Assembly (NCBI GenBank): GCA_964598885.1
Contig: CAZRES010000006.1
Location: forward strand, 1 to 58,556
From: SURF-33 sp964598885
Lineage (GTDB): Bacteria; Desulfobacterota; Desulfobacteria; Desulfobacterales; Desulfosalsimonadaceae
Reading direction: 5' to 3'
DNA: 58,556 nucleotides
The translations under genes and the position numbers were made by a program. The notes beneath the pieces were generated by a model. The model was not told the DNA's origin and ran no database searches. It was given only the letters and a program-made list of their open reading frames with translations. Position 1 is the first letter of the stretch, and each line of letters starts with the position of its first letter. Below are positions 7,833-16,067 of this stretch, one piece after another.

Positions 7833-9599
7833 TTACTCCGCGTTCCCGGATCCCTGATTTTCGGCAAACTGCATCTGGTGGAGATGGTGATATTCGCCCT
7901 TTCTGGCCATCAAAACCGCATGAGGCCCTTCTTCCACAATCCGGCCGCCGGAAATGACGATGATCCGGTCGGCATAGGCGATGGTGGACAGCCGGTGGGC
8001 GATGACAAAGGAGGTGCGGCCTTTCATCAGGTTTTCCAGGGCTTTTTGGACCAGGCGCTCCGATTCCGTGTCCAGCGCCGCCGTGGCCTCGTCTAAAATC
8101 AGAATCGGTGCGTTTTTCAGCAGGGCCCGGGCAATGCACATGCGCTGCTTTTCTCCGCCGGACAGGCGGCTGCCCAGTTCGCCGATGACGGTATCCAGCC
8201 CCCTGGGCAGGCTTTCGATAAAGTTGTAAATATAGGCCGCTTTTGCGGCTTCGCGGATCTCTTCTTCCGTGGCATCCCGCCGGCCGTAGGCGATATTGTG
8301 CCGGATGGAATCATTAAACAGGATCGCCTCCTGGGTCACGATGGCAATCTGTTCCCGCAGATTGGCCACAGACAGATTCCGGATATCGATCCCGTCGATC
8401 CGGACGGCCCCGGACGTTACATCGTAAAATCGCGGAATAAGATTGACCAGCGATGATTTCCCGCCGCCGGAAGCGCCGACAATGGCCAGAATCTCTCCGG
8501 CTGCCACCGACAGGTTGATATCCTGGAGCACCATTTCCGATCCATCATAAGAAAAACCCACATTTTCGAAGGTGATATGATGAGGCGCTGTGCGGATCAC
8601 CGCAGGCTCGGACGGCTCGGCGATATCGGATTCGGTTTCTAAAATATCATAGATCCGATCCACCGCCGCCATGCCCTGCTGGATGGTGTTGTTTAATTTG
8701 GTCAGCTTCTTGACCGGCGGATATAAAAACATTACGGCGGCGATAAAAGAAAAAAAGGTGCCCGGCGTGGAGGTTCCCTTGAATACCCCGTATCCGCCGT
8801 ACAAAATGACCAGCGCGATGCCGGTTCCGCCGAGGATTTCCATGACCGGAGACGTCAGGGCGTTGGCCCGCACGGCTTTGAGTTCAAATCGGAACACCTT
8901 TTGGCTTTTTTCGATAAACGCCTGTTTTTCGGCGTTTTCCATGCCGAATGCCTTGACAACCTTATTGCCGGCAAAGGTTTCGTGCAAAAAGGCGTTTAAA
9001 TCCGCCATGCTTTCCTGGCTTCGCCGGCTGAAACGCCGGACCCGGCGTCCGAATTCCACGATGGGTACAACCGCCAGGGGGAATACCATCACCGCCACAA
9101 TGGCCAGTTTCCAATCCTGGTAAAAAATCAGAACAATCAGCCCGATGATGGTGAAAAAATCCCCAATGCCGCCGGTAACCGCCTTGGAGACCATATTTTT
9201 GATGATCCCCACATCATTGGTGATTCTCGACATCAGGCCGCCGGTGCGCTCTTTGTGGAAAAACGTCAGGGGAAGATCGATAATCCGTTCATAAAGGCTG
9301 TCCCGCAACTGTTTGATGATGCGCTCGCCCACATAGTGCATGAAATATTCCTGCCCGTACATGCCGATGCCCCTGAGCAGAAAAATTCCAATCACCAGCA
9401 TGGGAATGAACTTGAGCATCTCTTCTTTCTTGTTGAGAAAGATATCATCCAATGCCGGCTTGACCAGATATGCCGTAGCCGATGTGGTCAGGGCAACGAT
9501 GATCATGCAGACGGATGCCAGTAACAGAAAAATCCAGTGCTGCCGGATATGGCTGAGCAGTTGCCTGTGGCGGTGTTTGAGGGTAATACCGAATGCCAT
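7833..9599 (-). CDS. msbA: Lipid A export permease/ATP-binding protein MsbA
   Basis: 588 aa ABC half-transporter that flips lipid A-core across the inner membrane. The N-terminal 310 residues are a six-helix exporter domain (first helix HWIFLLLASVCMIIVALTTS). The ATPase domain has Walker A GASGGGKSSL, signature LSGGEKQRM, Walker B ILILDEATAALD and the H-loop IAHRLSTI. The start ATG at 9599 abuts the lpxB stop (TAA/TGA overlap at 9599). The position between lpxB and lptF supports the lipid A role rather than drug export. Confidence 0.93.
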   Translation of the reverse strand: MAFGITLKHRHRQLLSHIRQHWIFLLLASVCMIIVALTTSATAYLVKPALDDIFLNKKEEMLKFIPMLVIGIFLLRGIGMYGQEYFMHYVGERIIKQLRDSLYERIIDLPLTFFHKERTGGLMSRITNDVGIIKNMVSKAVTGGIGDFFTIIGLIVLIFYQDWKLAIVAVMVFPLAVVPIVEFGRRVRRFSRRSQESMADLNAFLHETFAGNKVVKAFGMENAEKQAFIEKSQKVFRFELKAVRANALTSPVMEILGGTGIALVILYGGYGVFKGTSTPGTFFSFIAAVMFLYPPVKKLTKLNNTIQQGMAAVDRIYDILETESDIAEPSEPAVIRTAPHHITFENVGFSYDGSEMVLQDINLSVAAGEILAIVGASGGGKSSLVNLIPRFYDVTSGAVRIDGIDIRNLSVANLREQIAIVTQEAILFNDSIRHNIAYGRRDATEEEIREAAKAAYIYNFIESLPRGLDTVIGELGSRLSGGEKQRMCIARALLKNAPILILDEATAALDTESERLVQKALENLMKGRTSFVIAHRLSTIAYADRIIVISGGRIVEEGPHAVLMARKGEYHHLHQMQFAENQGSGNAE

Positions 9600-10798
9600 T
9601 ATGGATTATCCGCGTCCGTGATGACGGTTGGCCGGTGCGGCCGGACAGGTTGGCCGTTGAGCATGGCCAGGGCGATATCGGCGGTCTTATCCGCCGCCCC
9701 GGCGCTGCCCAGTTCCCGGCGGACCTGCCCCAGTTTTTTTCTGATCCGGGCTTCTTTTTCCGGATGGTCCAGGATATCACCGGCAGCCAGGGCAATTTTC
9801 TGTGGATGCGCATCCTGCTGCACCAGCTCGGGCACCACCCGCTCACCCGCGATGATATTGACCAGGCCGATATGGTCCACCCGGACAAGCGCACGGCCCA
9901 GCAGATAACTAATGGGCGACACCCGGTAAATGATGATCATGGGAATTCCGTAAATGGCGGTTTCCAGCGTAACGGTCCCGGAAGCCGCAATGATCAGGCG
10001 GCTTTGTTCAAACACCCGTGACACTCCGCCGGGCGCCAGTGCGATCCGACAGGCACTCCGATAAGGCGCGGCCAACGATGAAACCCATTCGGGTCTGACG
10101 GAAGGGGCCACGGAAACCAGAAATGTCGCCTTTGCATAGCGTTGCTGCAGGATACTGGCGGCCGCCAGCATCTCGGGAAGGTTTTTTTCAATCTCCCCCC
10201 GCCGGGAACCGGGCAGAAGGCCGATGACAAGGTCGGATGGATCCGCATCAGACGACGCGGCCGGTTTCATACCGTCATAGATATCCATGAGGGGATGGCC
10301 CACAAACGTCACCGGCACGTTGGATTTTCGATAAAATGCCTCTTCAAAGGGAAGGATCACGGCCATATGATCCACATTCTTCCGGATCTGCCGGATGCGG
10401 CCGGACCGCCATGCCCAGATTTGCGGACTGATATAGTACAAAACCGGAAGAACGTGTTTTTTGGCGATGCGCGCCACGTGAAAATTGAAATCGGGGAAAT
10501 CGACAAGAACAACAAGATCGGGCCGAAGCGCCTTGATTACCTGCTTTACCGCCGCCAACCCCCGGATCACGCCGGGCATTTTCGAAAATACTTCGGTGAT
10601 GCCCACCACGGAAAGATCCTCCGCGTCAACCAGAATCCGGACCCCTGCCCGGCGCATACCGGCACCGCCGATGCCGCAAAAAAACAGATCCGGGTCCCGT
10701 CGTTTCATGGCCGCGACCAGCCCCGCGCCATGGGCGTCTCCGGACGCTTCGCCGGCGATGATCAATACGCATCGGGAATTGCTTTTATTCATATCCAT
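9599..10798 (-). CDS. lpxB: Lipid-A-disaccharide synthase
   Basis: About 399 aa, family GT19. It joins UDP-2,3-diacylglucosamine and lipid X to make the lipid A disaccharide. Key stretches are VLIIAGEASGDAHGAGLV at the N-terminus, VLVDFPDFNFHVA near residue 90, YYISPQIWAWRSGR near 125 and GLLPGSRRGEIEKNLP near 200. ATG 10798 has AGAAGG about ten bases upstream; ATG 10792 or TTG 10828 are also possible. The TTG start would lie 18 bp from the upstream gene. It is immediately downstream of the Gfo/Idh oxidoreductase. Confidence 0.93.
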   Translation of the reverse strand: MDMNKSNSRCVLIIAGEASGDAHGAGLVAAMKRRDPDLFFCGIGGAGMRRAGVRILVDAEDLSVVGITEVFSKMPGVIRGLAAVKQVIKALRPDLVVLVDFPDFNFHVARIAKKHVLPVLYYISPQIWAWRSGRIRQIRKNVDHMAVILPFEEAFYRKSNVPVTFVGHPLMDIYDGMKPAASSDADPSDLVIGLLPGSRRGEIEKNLPEMLAAASILQQRYAKATFLVSVAPSVRPEWVSSLAAPYRSACRIALAPGGVSRVFEQSRLIIAASGTVTLETAIYGIPMIIIYRVSPISYLLGRALVRVDHIGLVNIIAGERVVPELVQQDAHPQKIALAAGDILDHPEKEARIRKKLGQVRRELGSAGAADKTADIALAMLNGQPVRPHRPTVITDADNP

Positions 10799-10846
10799 CC
10801 GGCCGAAACCTTCTAGTTTACCTTGCAAACATTTTACCGTTTTGCT

Positions 10847-11803
10847 TTATCGCGAAATCCAACGGCTGCTTTCCTGGATCTGGCGGGTGATGGCCATGGC
10901 GATATTAAGGGCATCCCGGCCCATGCGGCCGGTGACCTCGGGGGCCTGCCGGGTCCGCACCGAATGAACAAAAGACCGGATCTCATCTTCCAGGGCATCC
11001 CCTTCGGTAAAATGGCTTTCTTTGATTTGCATGCCCGGGATCAACGCCTCTTTTTGGTCTTCTCCGGGCCAGACATGCACAATGGAGCGCTTGGCAAAAT
11101 CAAGACTCACATAGCCGTCTTTTTGAAACAGCCGGATTTTACGTTCATTCTTATTGGCGATCCGGCTGGCCGTGACCTTGGCTACCGCCCCGTTTTCAAA
11201 CTCGATATGAGCGTTGGCGATATCAAGACTATCAGATACCACCGGCGCGCCGATGGCATGGGAATAGCGGATTCCCGAACGGACAAAATTGAGTATGAGA
11301 TCAATATCATGGATCATCAGATCCAGCACAACGCTGACGTCGGTTCCACGCTTCTTGTATAAACTCAAGCGGCTGGATTCGATAAACAGGGGTTCTTTTA
11401 CGATTTTCCGGACCGCCACCACCGCCGGATTGAACCGCTCCAAATGCCCGGCCTGGAGAATCAGATGACGGTCTTCGGCAATGGCGATGAGTTCATCGGC
11501 TTCTGCCACACTTCGGGTAATGGGTTTTTCCATCAACACGTCAATACCGTTTTCCAGAAAGACCTTGCCGATCTCATAATGCAAGGGCGTGGGAGCCACG
11601 ATGCTCACCGCGTCCACCTTGTCGAGCAGATCGGTCATATCATAAAATGCCGCGGTGCCGACGTTTTCTGCCACGGCATCGGCCTGCTGCCGGTTCGTAT
11701 CCATTACTCCGACGAGCTCGACGTCATGCATCCGGGAATATTTTTCCGCGTGAAACTTTCCAAGGTAGCCGACGCCCACCACCGCGGTTTTTATTTTTTT
11801 CAT
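10847..11803 (-). CDS. Gfo/Idh/MocA-family NAD(P)-dependent oxidoreductase embedded in the lpx cluster
   Basis: 318 aa. N-terminal Rossmann fold with VVGVGYLGKFHAEKY, then the family EKP motif (MEKPITRS near residue 94, carrying the catalytic Lys) and a C-terminal alpha/beta substrate domain with MIHDIDLILNF. The start ATG at 11803 has AGGAAG eight bases upstream. Substrate is unknown. The place between lpxI and lpxB suggests a sugar-nucleotide substrate tied to lipid A. One described precedent is GnnA, which oxidises UDP-GlcNAc at C3 for a 2,3-diamino lipid A sugar, but its aminotransferase partner GnnB is not adjacent, so that role is only a possibility. Confidence 0.8.
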   Translation of the reverse strand: MKKIKTAVVGVGYLGKFHAEKYSRMHDVELVGVMDTNRQQADAVAENVGTAAFYDMTDLLDKVDAVSIVAPTPLHYEIGKVFLENGIDVLMEKPITRSVAEADELIAIAEDRHLILQAGHLERFNPAVVAVRKIVKEPLFIESSRLSLYKKRGTDVSVVLDLMIHDIDLILNFVRSGIRYSHAIGAPVVSDSLDIANAHIEFENGAVAKVTASRIANKNERKIRLFQKDGYVSLDFAKRSIVHVWPGEDQKEALIPGMQIKESHFTEGDALEDEIRSFVHSVRTRQAPEVTGRMGRDALNIAMAITRQIQESSRWISR

Positions 11804-11931
11804 CCTGCGTCTTCCTTTCCGGCCGCGCCGTTGTCTTACGGTGCGGCAAACCCGACCATGGGGTTTATCTTTCCAATATTGTTTATGATTTTACAAAAAA
11901 ACTTTTTGGGATTTGATCATTTTTGTGTTGA

Positions 11932-12795
11932 TTACTGGTTTTCAAGATCCGTCACATCATTGATGGCCGTGATGGAAATCCCCCATTGGTCGGCAAGGGC
12001 GACCATCTCTTCCCTGTCGAACACCATGGATCGTTCGGCTTCCAGAACCAGCGCATTAACGCCGGCTTCATGCATGACCCGGATGGTTTGCGCCCCTACC
12101 GCGGGAACATCGAACCGGAAATCCTGAATGGGCTTGCAGACCTTGGCTGCCACGGCGCCGTTTTTACTCAATCCGCCGCCTCTTAGAATGGTACTGTCGG
12201 TTCCGTCAATGGCCTCCACCGCCAGCACGCTTCCGTTTCCCACCACTACGCATTGGCCGATATCCAGATTGCCAATGGCTCTGGCAGCAATGAATCCCTG
12301 CATCATATCCGGGATCTCGTCTTTTCGGGGCTTCCGACGGGTCCAGATACCGGCCGGTGCCAGCAGCTCCGGCAGCAGAAACGTTGAAGCGCAAACATGA
12401 ATCCCCTCTTTTTCCAGCATATCGGCAAACGCCCGCAAGATCCGGTCGTCATGGGTATCTTTCCGCATTCCCGCAATCAGGGAAATCGCCTTGATATCCG
12501 GCCGGAGCTTGGTAATGGCGCCGACCTTGGAGACGGCTCCGGCCATCACCACTTCGGAAATCCCGTTTCTTTTGAAAAACTTGAGCAACCGCTTAACCTG
12601 GCCCAGGTAAAGGGTCTCTGCGGCCACCACATGATTGGCCAGTTCAGGGTCGGTTTCGTCGTGATACCCCACGGCATAAACACGGTATCCCTTTTGGGCG
12701 GCCTTTTGAGCAAAAATCAGAGGAAACCGTCCGCTGCCGGCAATCAAGCCGATCCGCCTGTCCGTTTCCTTATGGTCGTTGACTGTTTCCGACAT
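11932..12795 (-). CDS. lpxI: UDP-2,3-diacylglucosamine pyrophosphatase LpxI (DUF1009)
   Basis: 287 aa from ATG 12795 (an in-frame GTG at 12819 is the alternative; neither has a strong Shine-Dalgarno). LpxI hydrolyses UDP-2,3-diacylglucosamine to lipid X and replaces LpxH in many bacteria outside the gamma- and betaproteobacteria. Diagnostic stretches are IGLIAGSGRFPLIFAQ, VMAGAVSKVGAITKLRPDIK, DDRILRAFADMLEKEGI and the C-terminal DVPAVGAQTIRVMHEAGVN. It follows lpxA by 32 bp. A roughly 128-bp AT-rich gap separates it from the downstream Gfo/Idh gene. Confidence 0.92.
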   Translation of the reverse strand: MSETVNDHKETDRRIGLIAGSGRFPLIFAQKAAQKGYRVYAVGYHDETDPELANHVVAAETLYLGQVKRLLKFFKRNGISEVVMAGAVSKVGAITKLRPDIKAISLIAGMRKDTHDDRILRAFADMLEKEGIHVCASTFLLPELLAPAGIWTRRKPRKDEIPDMMQGFIAARAIGNLDIGQCVVVGNGSVLAVEAIDGTDSTILRGGGLSKNGAVAAKVCKPIQDFRFDVPAVGAQTIRVMHEAGVNALVLEAERSMVFDREEMVALADQWGISITAINDVTDLENQ

Positions 12796-12827
12796 GCCGT
12801 CTTTTTTCCATACCTTCACGGTGGGGG

Positions 12828-13598
12828 TTACCGTGTCACGCCGCGCTGGGTGCTGTTCATGAACTCCACCAGTTTCATCACTTCGGGAGTATTGTCGACC
12901 TCGGCGGTCACCCGATCCACGGCTTCCTTGACCGTCAGTCCGATGCGAAAGATGATCCGGTAGGCTTTTTTGACCTGGGAAATGGTTTCCGGCGATAATC
13001 CCCGGCGTTGCAGGCCCACCTTGTTGATGCCGTGCAGGGTGGCGCGATCGCCGGCGGCGATGACAAACGGCGGGATATCCTTAACAATGGCGGATTTCCC
13101 GCCGATAAAGGCATAATCGCCGATGCGCACAAACTGATGAATGGCCACCAGGCCGCCCACGGTAACATAATCACCGATGTCCACATGGCCGGCAAGGGTC
13201 GCGTTATTGGCCATGATCACTCCATTGCCCAGCCGGCAGTCATGGGCCACATGGGTGTAGGCCATGAGAAAACAACCCTCTCCGATTTCGGTGACGCCCC
13301 CTCCGAATTCGGTCCCTCGATTCAAGGTGGCAAACTCGCGGATGATGGAGTTTCTGCCGATTTTCAACCAACTCTCCTCGCCTTTGAATTTGATGGCCTG
13401 GGGATCCGTCCCTACGGACGCGTACTGATAAATCTTGCAATCCGGTCCAATTTCTACAAAATGATCAATAAAGACGTGGGATTCAATTACAGTTCCGGAT
13501 CCAATGCGCACATGATCCTTGATGACCGTATACGGCCCGATACTTACATTCTCGCCGATTTCGGCCTTGGGGTCGATAATCGCCGTGGGATGAATCAT
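12828..13598 (-). CDS. lpxA: UDP-N-acetylglucosamine acyltransferase
   Basis: 256 aa left-handed beta-helix protein, first acyl transfer of lipid A synthesis. Hexapeptide repeats run from IHPTAIIDPKAEIGENVSIG through about residue 190, followed by a helical C-terminus. The catalytic His lies in AYTHVAHDC near residue 120. The start ATG at 13598 has GGAGGT five bases upstream and overlaps the fabZ stop by 4 bp. Whether it prefers UDP-GlcNAc or a 3-amino analogue (see the neighbouring oxidoreductase) cannot be told from the sequence alone. Confidence 0.95.
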   Translation of the reverse strand: MIHPTAIIDPKAEIGENVSIGPYTVIKDHVRIGSGTVIESHVFIDHFVEIGPDCKIYQYASVGTDPQAIKFKGEESWLKIGRNSIIREFATLNRGTEFGGGVTEIGEGCFLMAYTHVAHDCRLGNGVIMANNATLAGHVDIGDYVTVGGLVAIHQFVRIGDYAFIGGKSAIVKDIPPFVIAAGDRATLHGINKVGLQRRGLSPETISQVKKAYRIIFRIGLTVKEAVDRVTAEVDNTPEVMKLVEFMNSTQRGVTR

Positions 13599-14038
13599 TT
13601 TCTACCTCCGATCAGCACCATCAATTCCGCTTCCGCGACCCGGCGGTTTCCCACGAAAGCATCCGCCGCCATTTTGATCACGCTGGAACGCTGCTTTTTA
13701 ATTTGAATTTCATATATCAACTGATCGCCCGGTATCACCGGCAGCCGGAACCGGGCCTTATCAATGCCGGTAAAACATACCCGGTCATGCACTTTTACGG
13801 GAAAGGTCTTGCACAAAAGAAGGGCGGCGGTCTGCACCATGCCCTCCAGGATCAGCACGCCGGGCATGATGGGTCGGTCCGGAAAATGTCCCTGGAAAAA
13901 AGGTTCATTTATTGACACGTTTTTGAGGGCCACGATCTTTTTTTCGGGCAAAACATCGGTTACCCGGTCCACCAGAATAAACGGATACCGATGGGGCAGC
14001 AATTTTAAAATATCTTCGATTCCAAGAACTTCTGTCAT
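13595..14038 (-). CDS. fabZ: (3R)-hydroxyacyl-ACP dehydratase FabZ
   Basis: 147 aa from ATG 14038, which has AAAGG seven bases upstream; longer in-frame starts run into the repeat described next door. Hot-dog fold dehydratase of fatty acid elongation. The catalytic His is in LPHRYPFILVDRV and the catalytic Glu in PIMPGVLILEGMVQ. It competes with LpxA/LpxD for hydroxyacyl-ACP, which explains its usual place between them. The stop overlaps lpxA. Confidence 0.95.
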   Translation of the reverse strand: MTEVLGIEDILKLLPHRYPFILVDRVTDVLPEKKIVALKNVSINEPFFQGHFPDRPIMPGVLILEGMVQTAALLLCKTFPVKVHDRVCFTGIDKARFRLPVIPGDQLIYEIQIKKQRSSVIKMAADAFVGNRRVAEAELMVLIGGRK

Positions 14039-14065
14039 TTTAGCGCCTTTCGGCCGGGACGTCGT

Positions 14066-14376
14066 GGTTTCAGATCTCATTGGTCAACGCTCAGGTTCAC
14101 GATTTCAGGCCTCGATCCGTTCGGCCGGAGCGTCAGCTGTTCGCCTCAGAGTCCTTTGCGGCCGCGATTCGGCTCACAAGCAACACCCCGCCTCACTCAG
14201 GTTGCCTAATCCGATCTCTGGTCTCCGGCGGCCGGTTTCAGACCTCATTGGTCAAAGTTCAGGTTTGTGATTTCAGGCTTCGATCCGTTCAGCCGGAGAA
14301 TCCCGGCTGCTTGCCTCAGAGTCCTGGCGGCCACGATTCGGCACGCAGCCGGGATTCTCCGGCTTCACTCAGATTG
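14066..14376. repeat. Two tandem copies of a ~140-bp repeat between fabZ and lpxD, with internal long inverted repeat
   Basis: Fills the 344-bp gap between lpxD and fabZ. Copy 1 is 14066-14204 and copy 2 14234-14376. Both begin GGTTTCAGA[T/C]CTCATTGGTCA, share CGATCCGTTC[G/A]GCCGGAG and GCCTCAGAGTCCT, and end CACTCAG[G/A]TTG. Copy 2 holds a perfect 20-bp inverted repeat: AGCCGGAGAATCCCGGCTGC (14291-14310) and its complement (14345-14364); each arm is itself nearly palindromic. In copy 1 the arms are degraded. The repeat interrupts an otherwise tightly packed operon, so it should be transcribed and folded in the polycistronic RNA. No credible gene is seen in it. Confidence 0.85.
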
Positions 14377-14382
14377 TCGACA

Positions 14383-15435
14383 TCAAATTTCCGGTTCCCG
14401 ATTTTGATTTGTTTGGCCATGCGCCAGATCCAGGCGTTTTTCCATGTCGGCGATCCGTTTTTTGAGTTCCGGCAGACGGGGAATGATCTGGTGAACCCGC
14501 AACCAGAGAGGATGCGGCATTTCCGGAGTGCCCGAAACCACCGCGCCGGCGGGAAGCGATCGGGCTACCCCGGCCTGGGGGCCGACAATGGCCCGGTCGC
14601 CGATGGTAATGTGCCCGCCGATGCCGGCCTGTCCGGCTATGATCACATTCCGGCCGATGGTGGTGCTGCCGGCAATGCCCACCTGAGCCACAATCAGCGT
14701 ATTTTCACCTACAACCACATTATGGGCGATGTGCACGTGATTATCGGTTTTAACGCCCTGCTTGATCCAGGTTTTCCCGAAAGTCGCCCGGTCAATGGTA
14801 TTGCAGGCCCCGATTTCCACATCATCATCAATAACCACAATGCCGACCTGGGGAATTTTAACCTGTTGCCCGTCGTCGGCCACAAAACCGAATCCGTCAC
14901 TGCCGATCACCGTGCCGGCATGAATGATGACCCGACTGCCGATTTGACCATCATTATAAATGGTTACATTTGGGTAAATTTCCGTGTCCCGCCCGATTTG
15001 CACCCCATCGCCGATGATCACCCCGGGATGGATTCGGCTCCGGTCACCGATGCGGCTGTTTTTACCGATAACCGCATGATGGCCGATGAAAACATCCCTG
15101 CCGATGGTTACCTCTCGACCGATCACCGCTGTAGCGGCAATACCCGGCGCGGGCAGGGGCTGAGAGAAAAAAAGCGGCATGATCCGGGCAAACGCCAGCC
15201 GCGGATTATCCGTCTGCAATAAGCAGGCCCCGGTTTGAGCGGCAAAGTCACGGGGAACCAGAACGGCGCCGGCACGGGTTTTATCCATTTGTTTGAGGAG
15301 CCTGGCTGAATCGGCAAAGGTAATGTCATCGTCTTTTGCGGCATGGAACGGGGCCGCACCCCTGATGATCCGCAAGGGATCGCCGATGATATCCCCGTCG
15401 ATATGGGCCAGCAAATCCGACAGCGTGATTTTCAT
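14383..15435 (-). CDS. lpxD: UDP-3-O-(3-hydroxyacyl)glucosamine N-acyltransferase
   Basis: 350 aa from ATG 15435 (GGAGG five bases upstream; a TTG directly before it is less likely). It adds the second, N-linked, hydroxyacyl chain in lipid A synthesis. Domains: N-terminal uridine-binding domain (about 1-100), then a left-handed beta-helix of hexapeptide repeats such as VIGREVTIGRDVFIGHHAVIG, and a C-terminal helix. The catalytic His is in DNHVHIAHNVVVG near residue 240. It follows skp by about 39 bp, and its downstream side is the 344-bp repeat region before fabZ. Confidence 0.94.
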   Translation of the reverse strand: MKITLSDLLAHIDGDIIGDPLRIIRGAAPFHAAKDDDITFADSARLLKQMDKTRAGAVLVPRDFAAQTGACLLQTDNPRLAFARIMPLFFSQPLPAPGIAATAVIGREVTIGRDVFIGHHAVIGKNSRIGDRSRIHPGVIIGDGVQIGRDTEIYPNVTIYNDGQIGSRVIIHAGTVIGSDGFGFVADDGQQVKIPQVGIVVIDDDVEIGACNTIDRATFGKTWIKQGVKTDNHVHIAHNVVVGENTLIVAQVGIAGSTTIGRNVIIAGQAGIGGHITIGDRAIVGPQAGVARSLPAGAVVSGTPEMPHPLWLRVHQIIPRLPELKKRIADMEKRLDLAHGQTNQNREPEI

Positions 15436-15473
15436 CAAGTCCTCCCATATCTAATCTTACCAGGATTCCGGTA

Positions 15474-16004
15474 TCAATCGGAAACGGGATAGGCCTTGTT
15501 GTAAGCGGCAATGACCGCGTCGGTGATATCAATGGTCTCGGGAAAATAAATCACCGCTCCCAGTTCAATAATCAGCAGATACCCTTCTTTCTGCCCGATA
15601 TCCTGGGCCACCGTAAAAATCTCCGTTTTGAGCTTTTCGATCATCTGGTTTTCAAGATCACGGATTTCCGACTGATATTTTTTCTGCAGGGACTGGAAAT
15701 CATACCGCTTGATCTCTACTTCCCGCTGGGCTTCTTCTCGTTTGTCAAGGCTCATGACCATGGCATCCCGGTTGAGTTGCTCGGTCATCTTTTCTAATTC
15801 ACTGCCTTTTTCCCTGAGATCGGCCTCCATCTGGCGGCCCCGGCTCTGAATCGTTTCCTGAACCGCCTTGCCGGGCTGCGATTCCAGAAGCACCCGCTGA
15901 AAATCGACCACCCCGATCTTGGCGATATCGGCCGCCATCACCGGCATAGCCCAGATAAGCATCATCAGAACCACGCCCATCAACGTCACAGGACGTATTT
16001 TCAT
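15474..16004 (-). CDS. skp: OmpH/Skp family periplasmic chaperone
   Basis: 176 aa from ATG 16004, which has AAGGGGG upstream. The N-terminus is a Sec signal peptide (VVLMMLIWAMPVMAADIAKIG, cleavage likely after MAA or AMA). The mature part starts with the family segment IGVVDFQRVLLESQPGKA, followed by a long charged coiled coil (about residues 55-130), as in the tentacles of Skp. It keeps unfolded outer-membrane proteins soluble on the way to BamA, which is encoded just upstream. Confidence 0.9.
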   Translation of the reverse strand: MKIRPVTLMGVVLMMLIWAMPVMAADIAKIGVVDFQRVLLESQPGKAVQETIQSRGRQMEADLREKGSELEKMTEQLNRDAMVMSLDKREEAQREVEIKRYDFQSLQKKYQSEIRDLENQMIEKLKTEIFTVAQDIGQKEGYLLIIELGAVIYFPETIDITDAVIAAYNKAYPVSD

Positions 16005-16067
16005 AAAACCCCCTTGCATGATTTAATTTATTATTGATATGTACGCAAATCAATCATTTACCATTGA

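Noticed and set aside
7732..8139. N-terminal extension of LptF to 527 aa
   Set aside because: It overlaps msbA for about 300 bases with non-homologous Arg/Pro/His-rich sequence; TTG 7731 has a strong Shine-Dalgarno and matches the family start.
14080..15222. 380-aa plus-strand reading frame
   Set aside because: Antisense to lpxD and the repeat region; composition is typical of a shadow frame of hexapeptide-repeat coding sequence and lpxD is clearly real.
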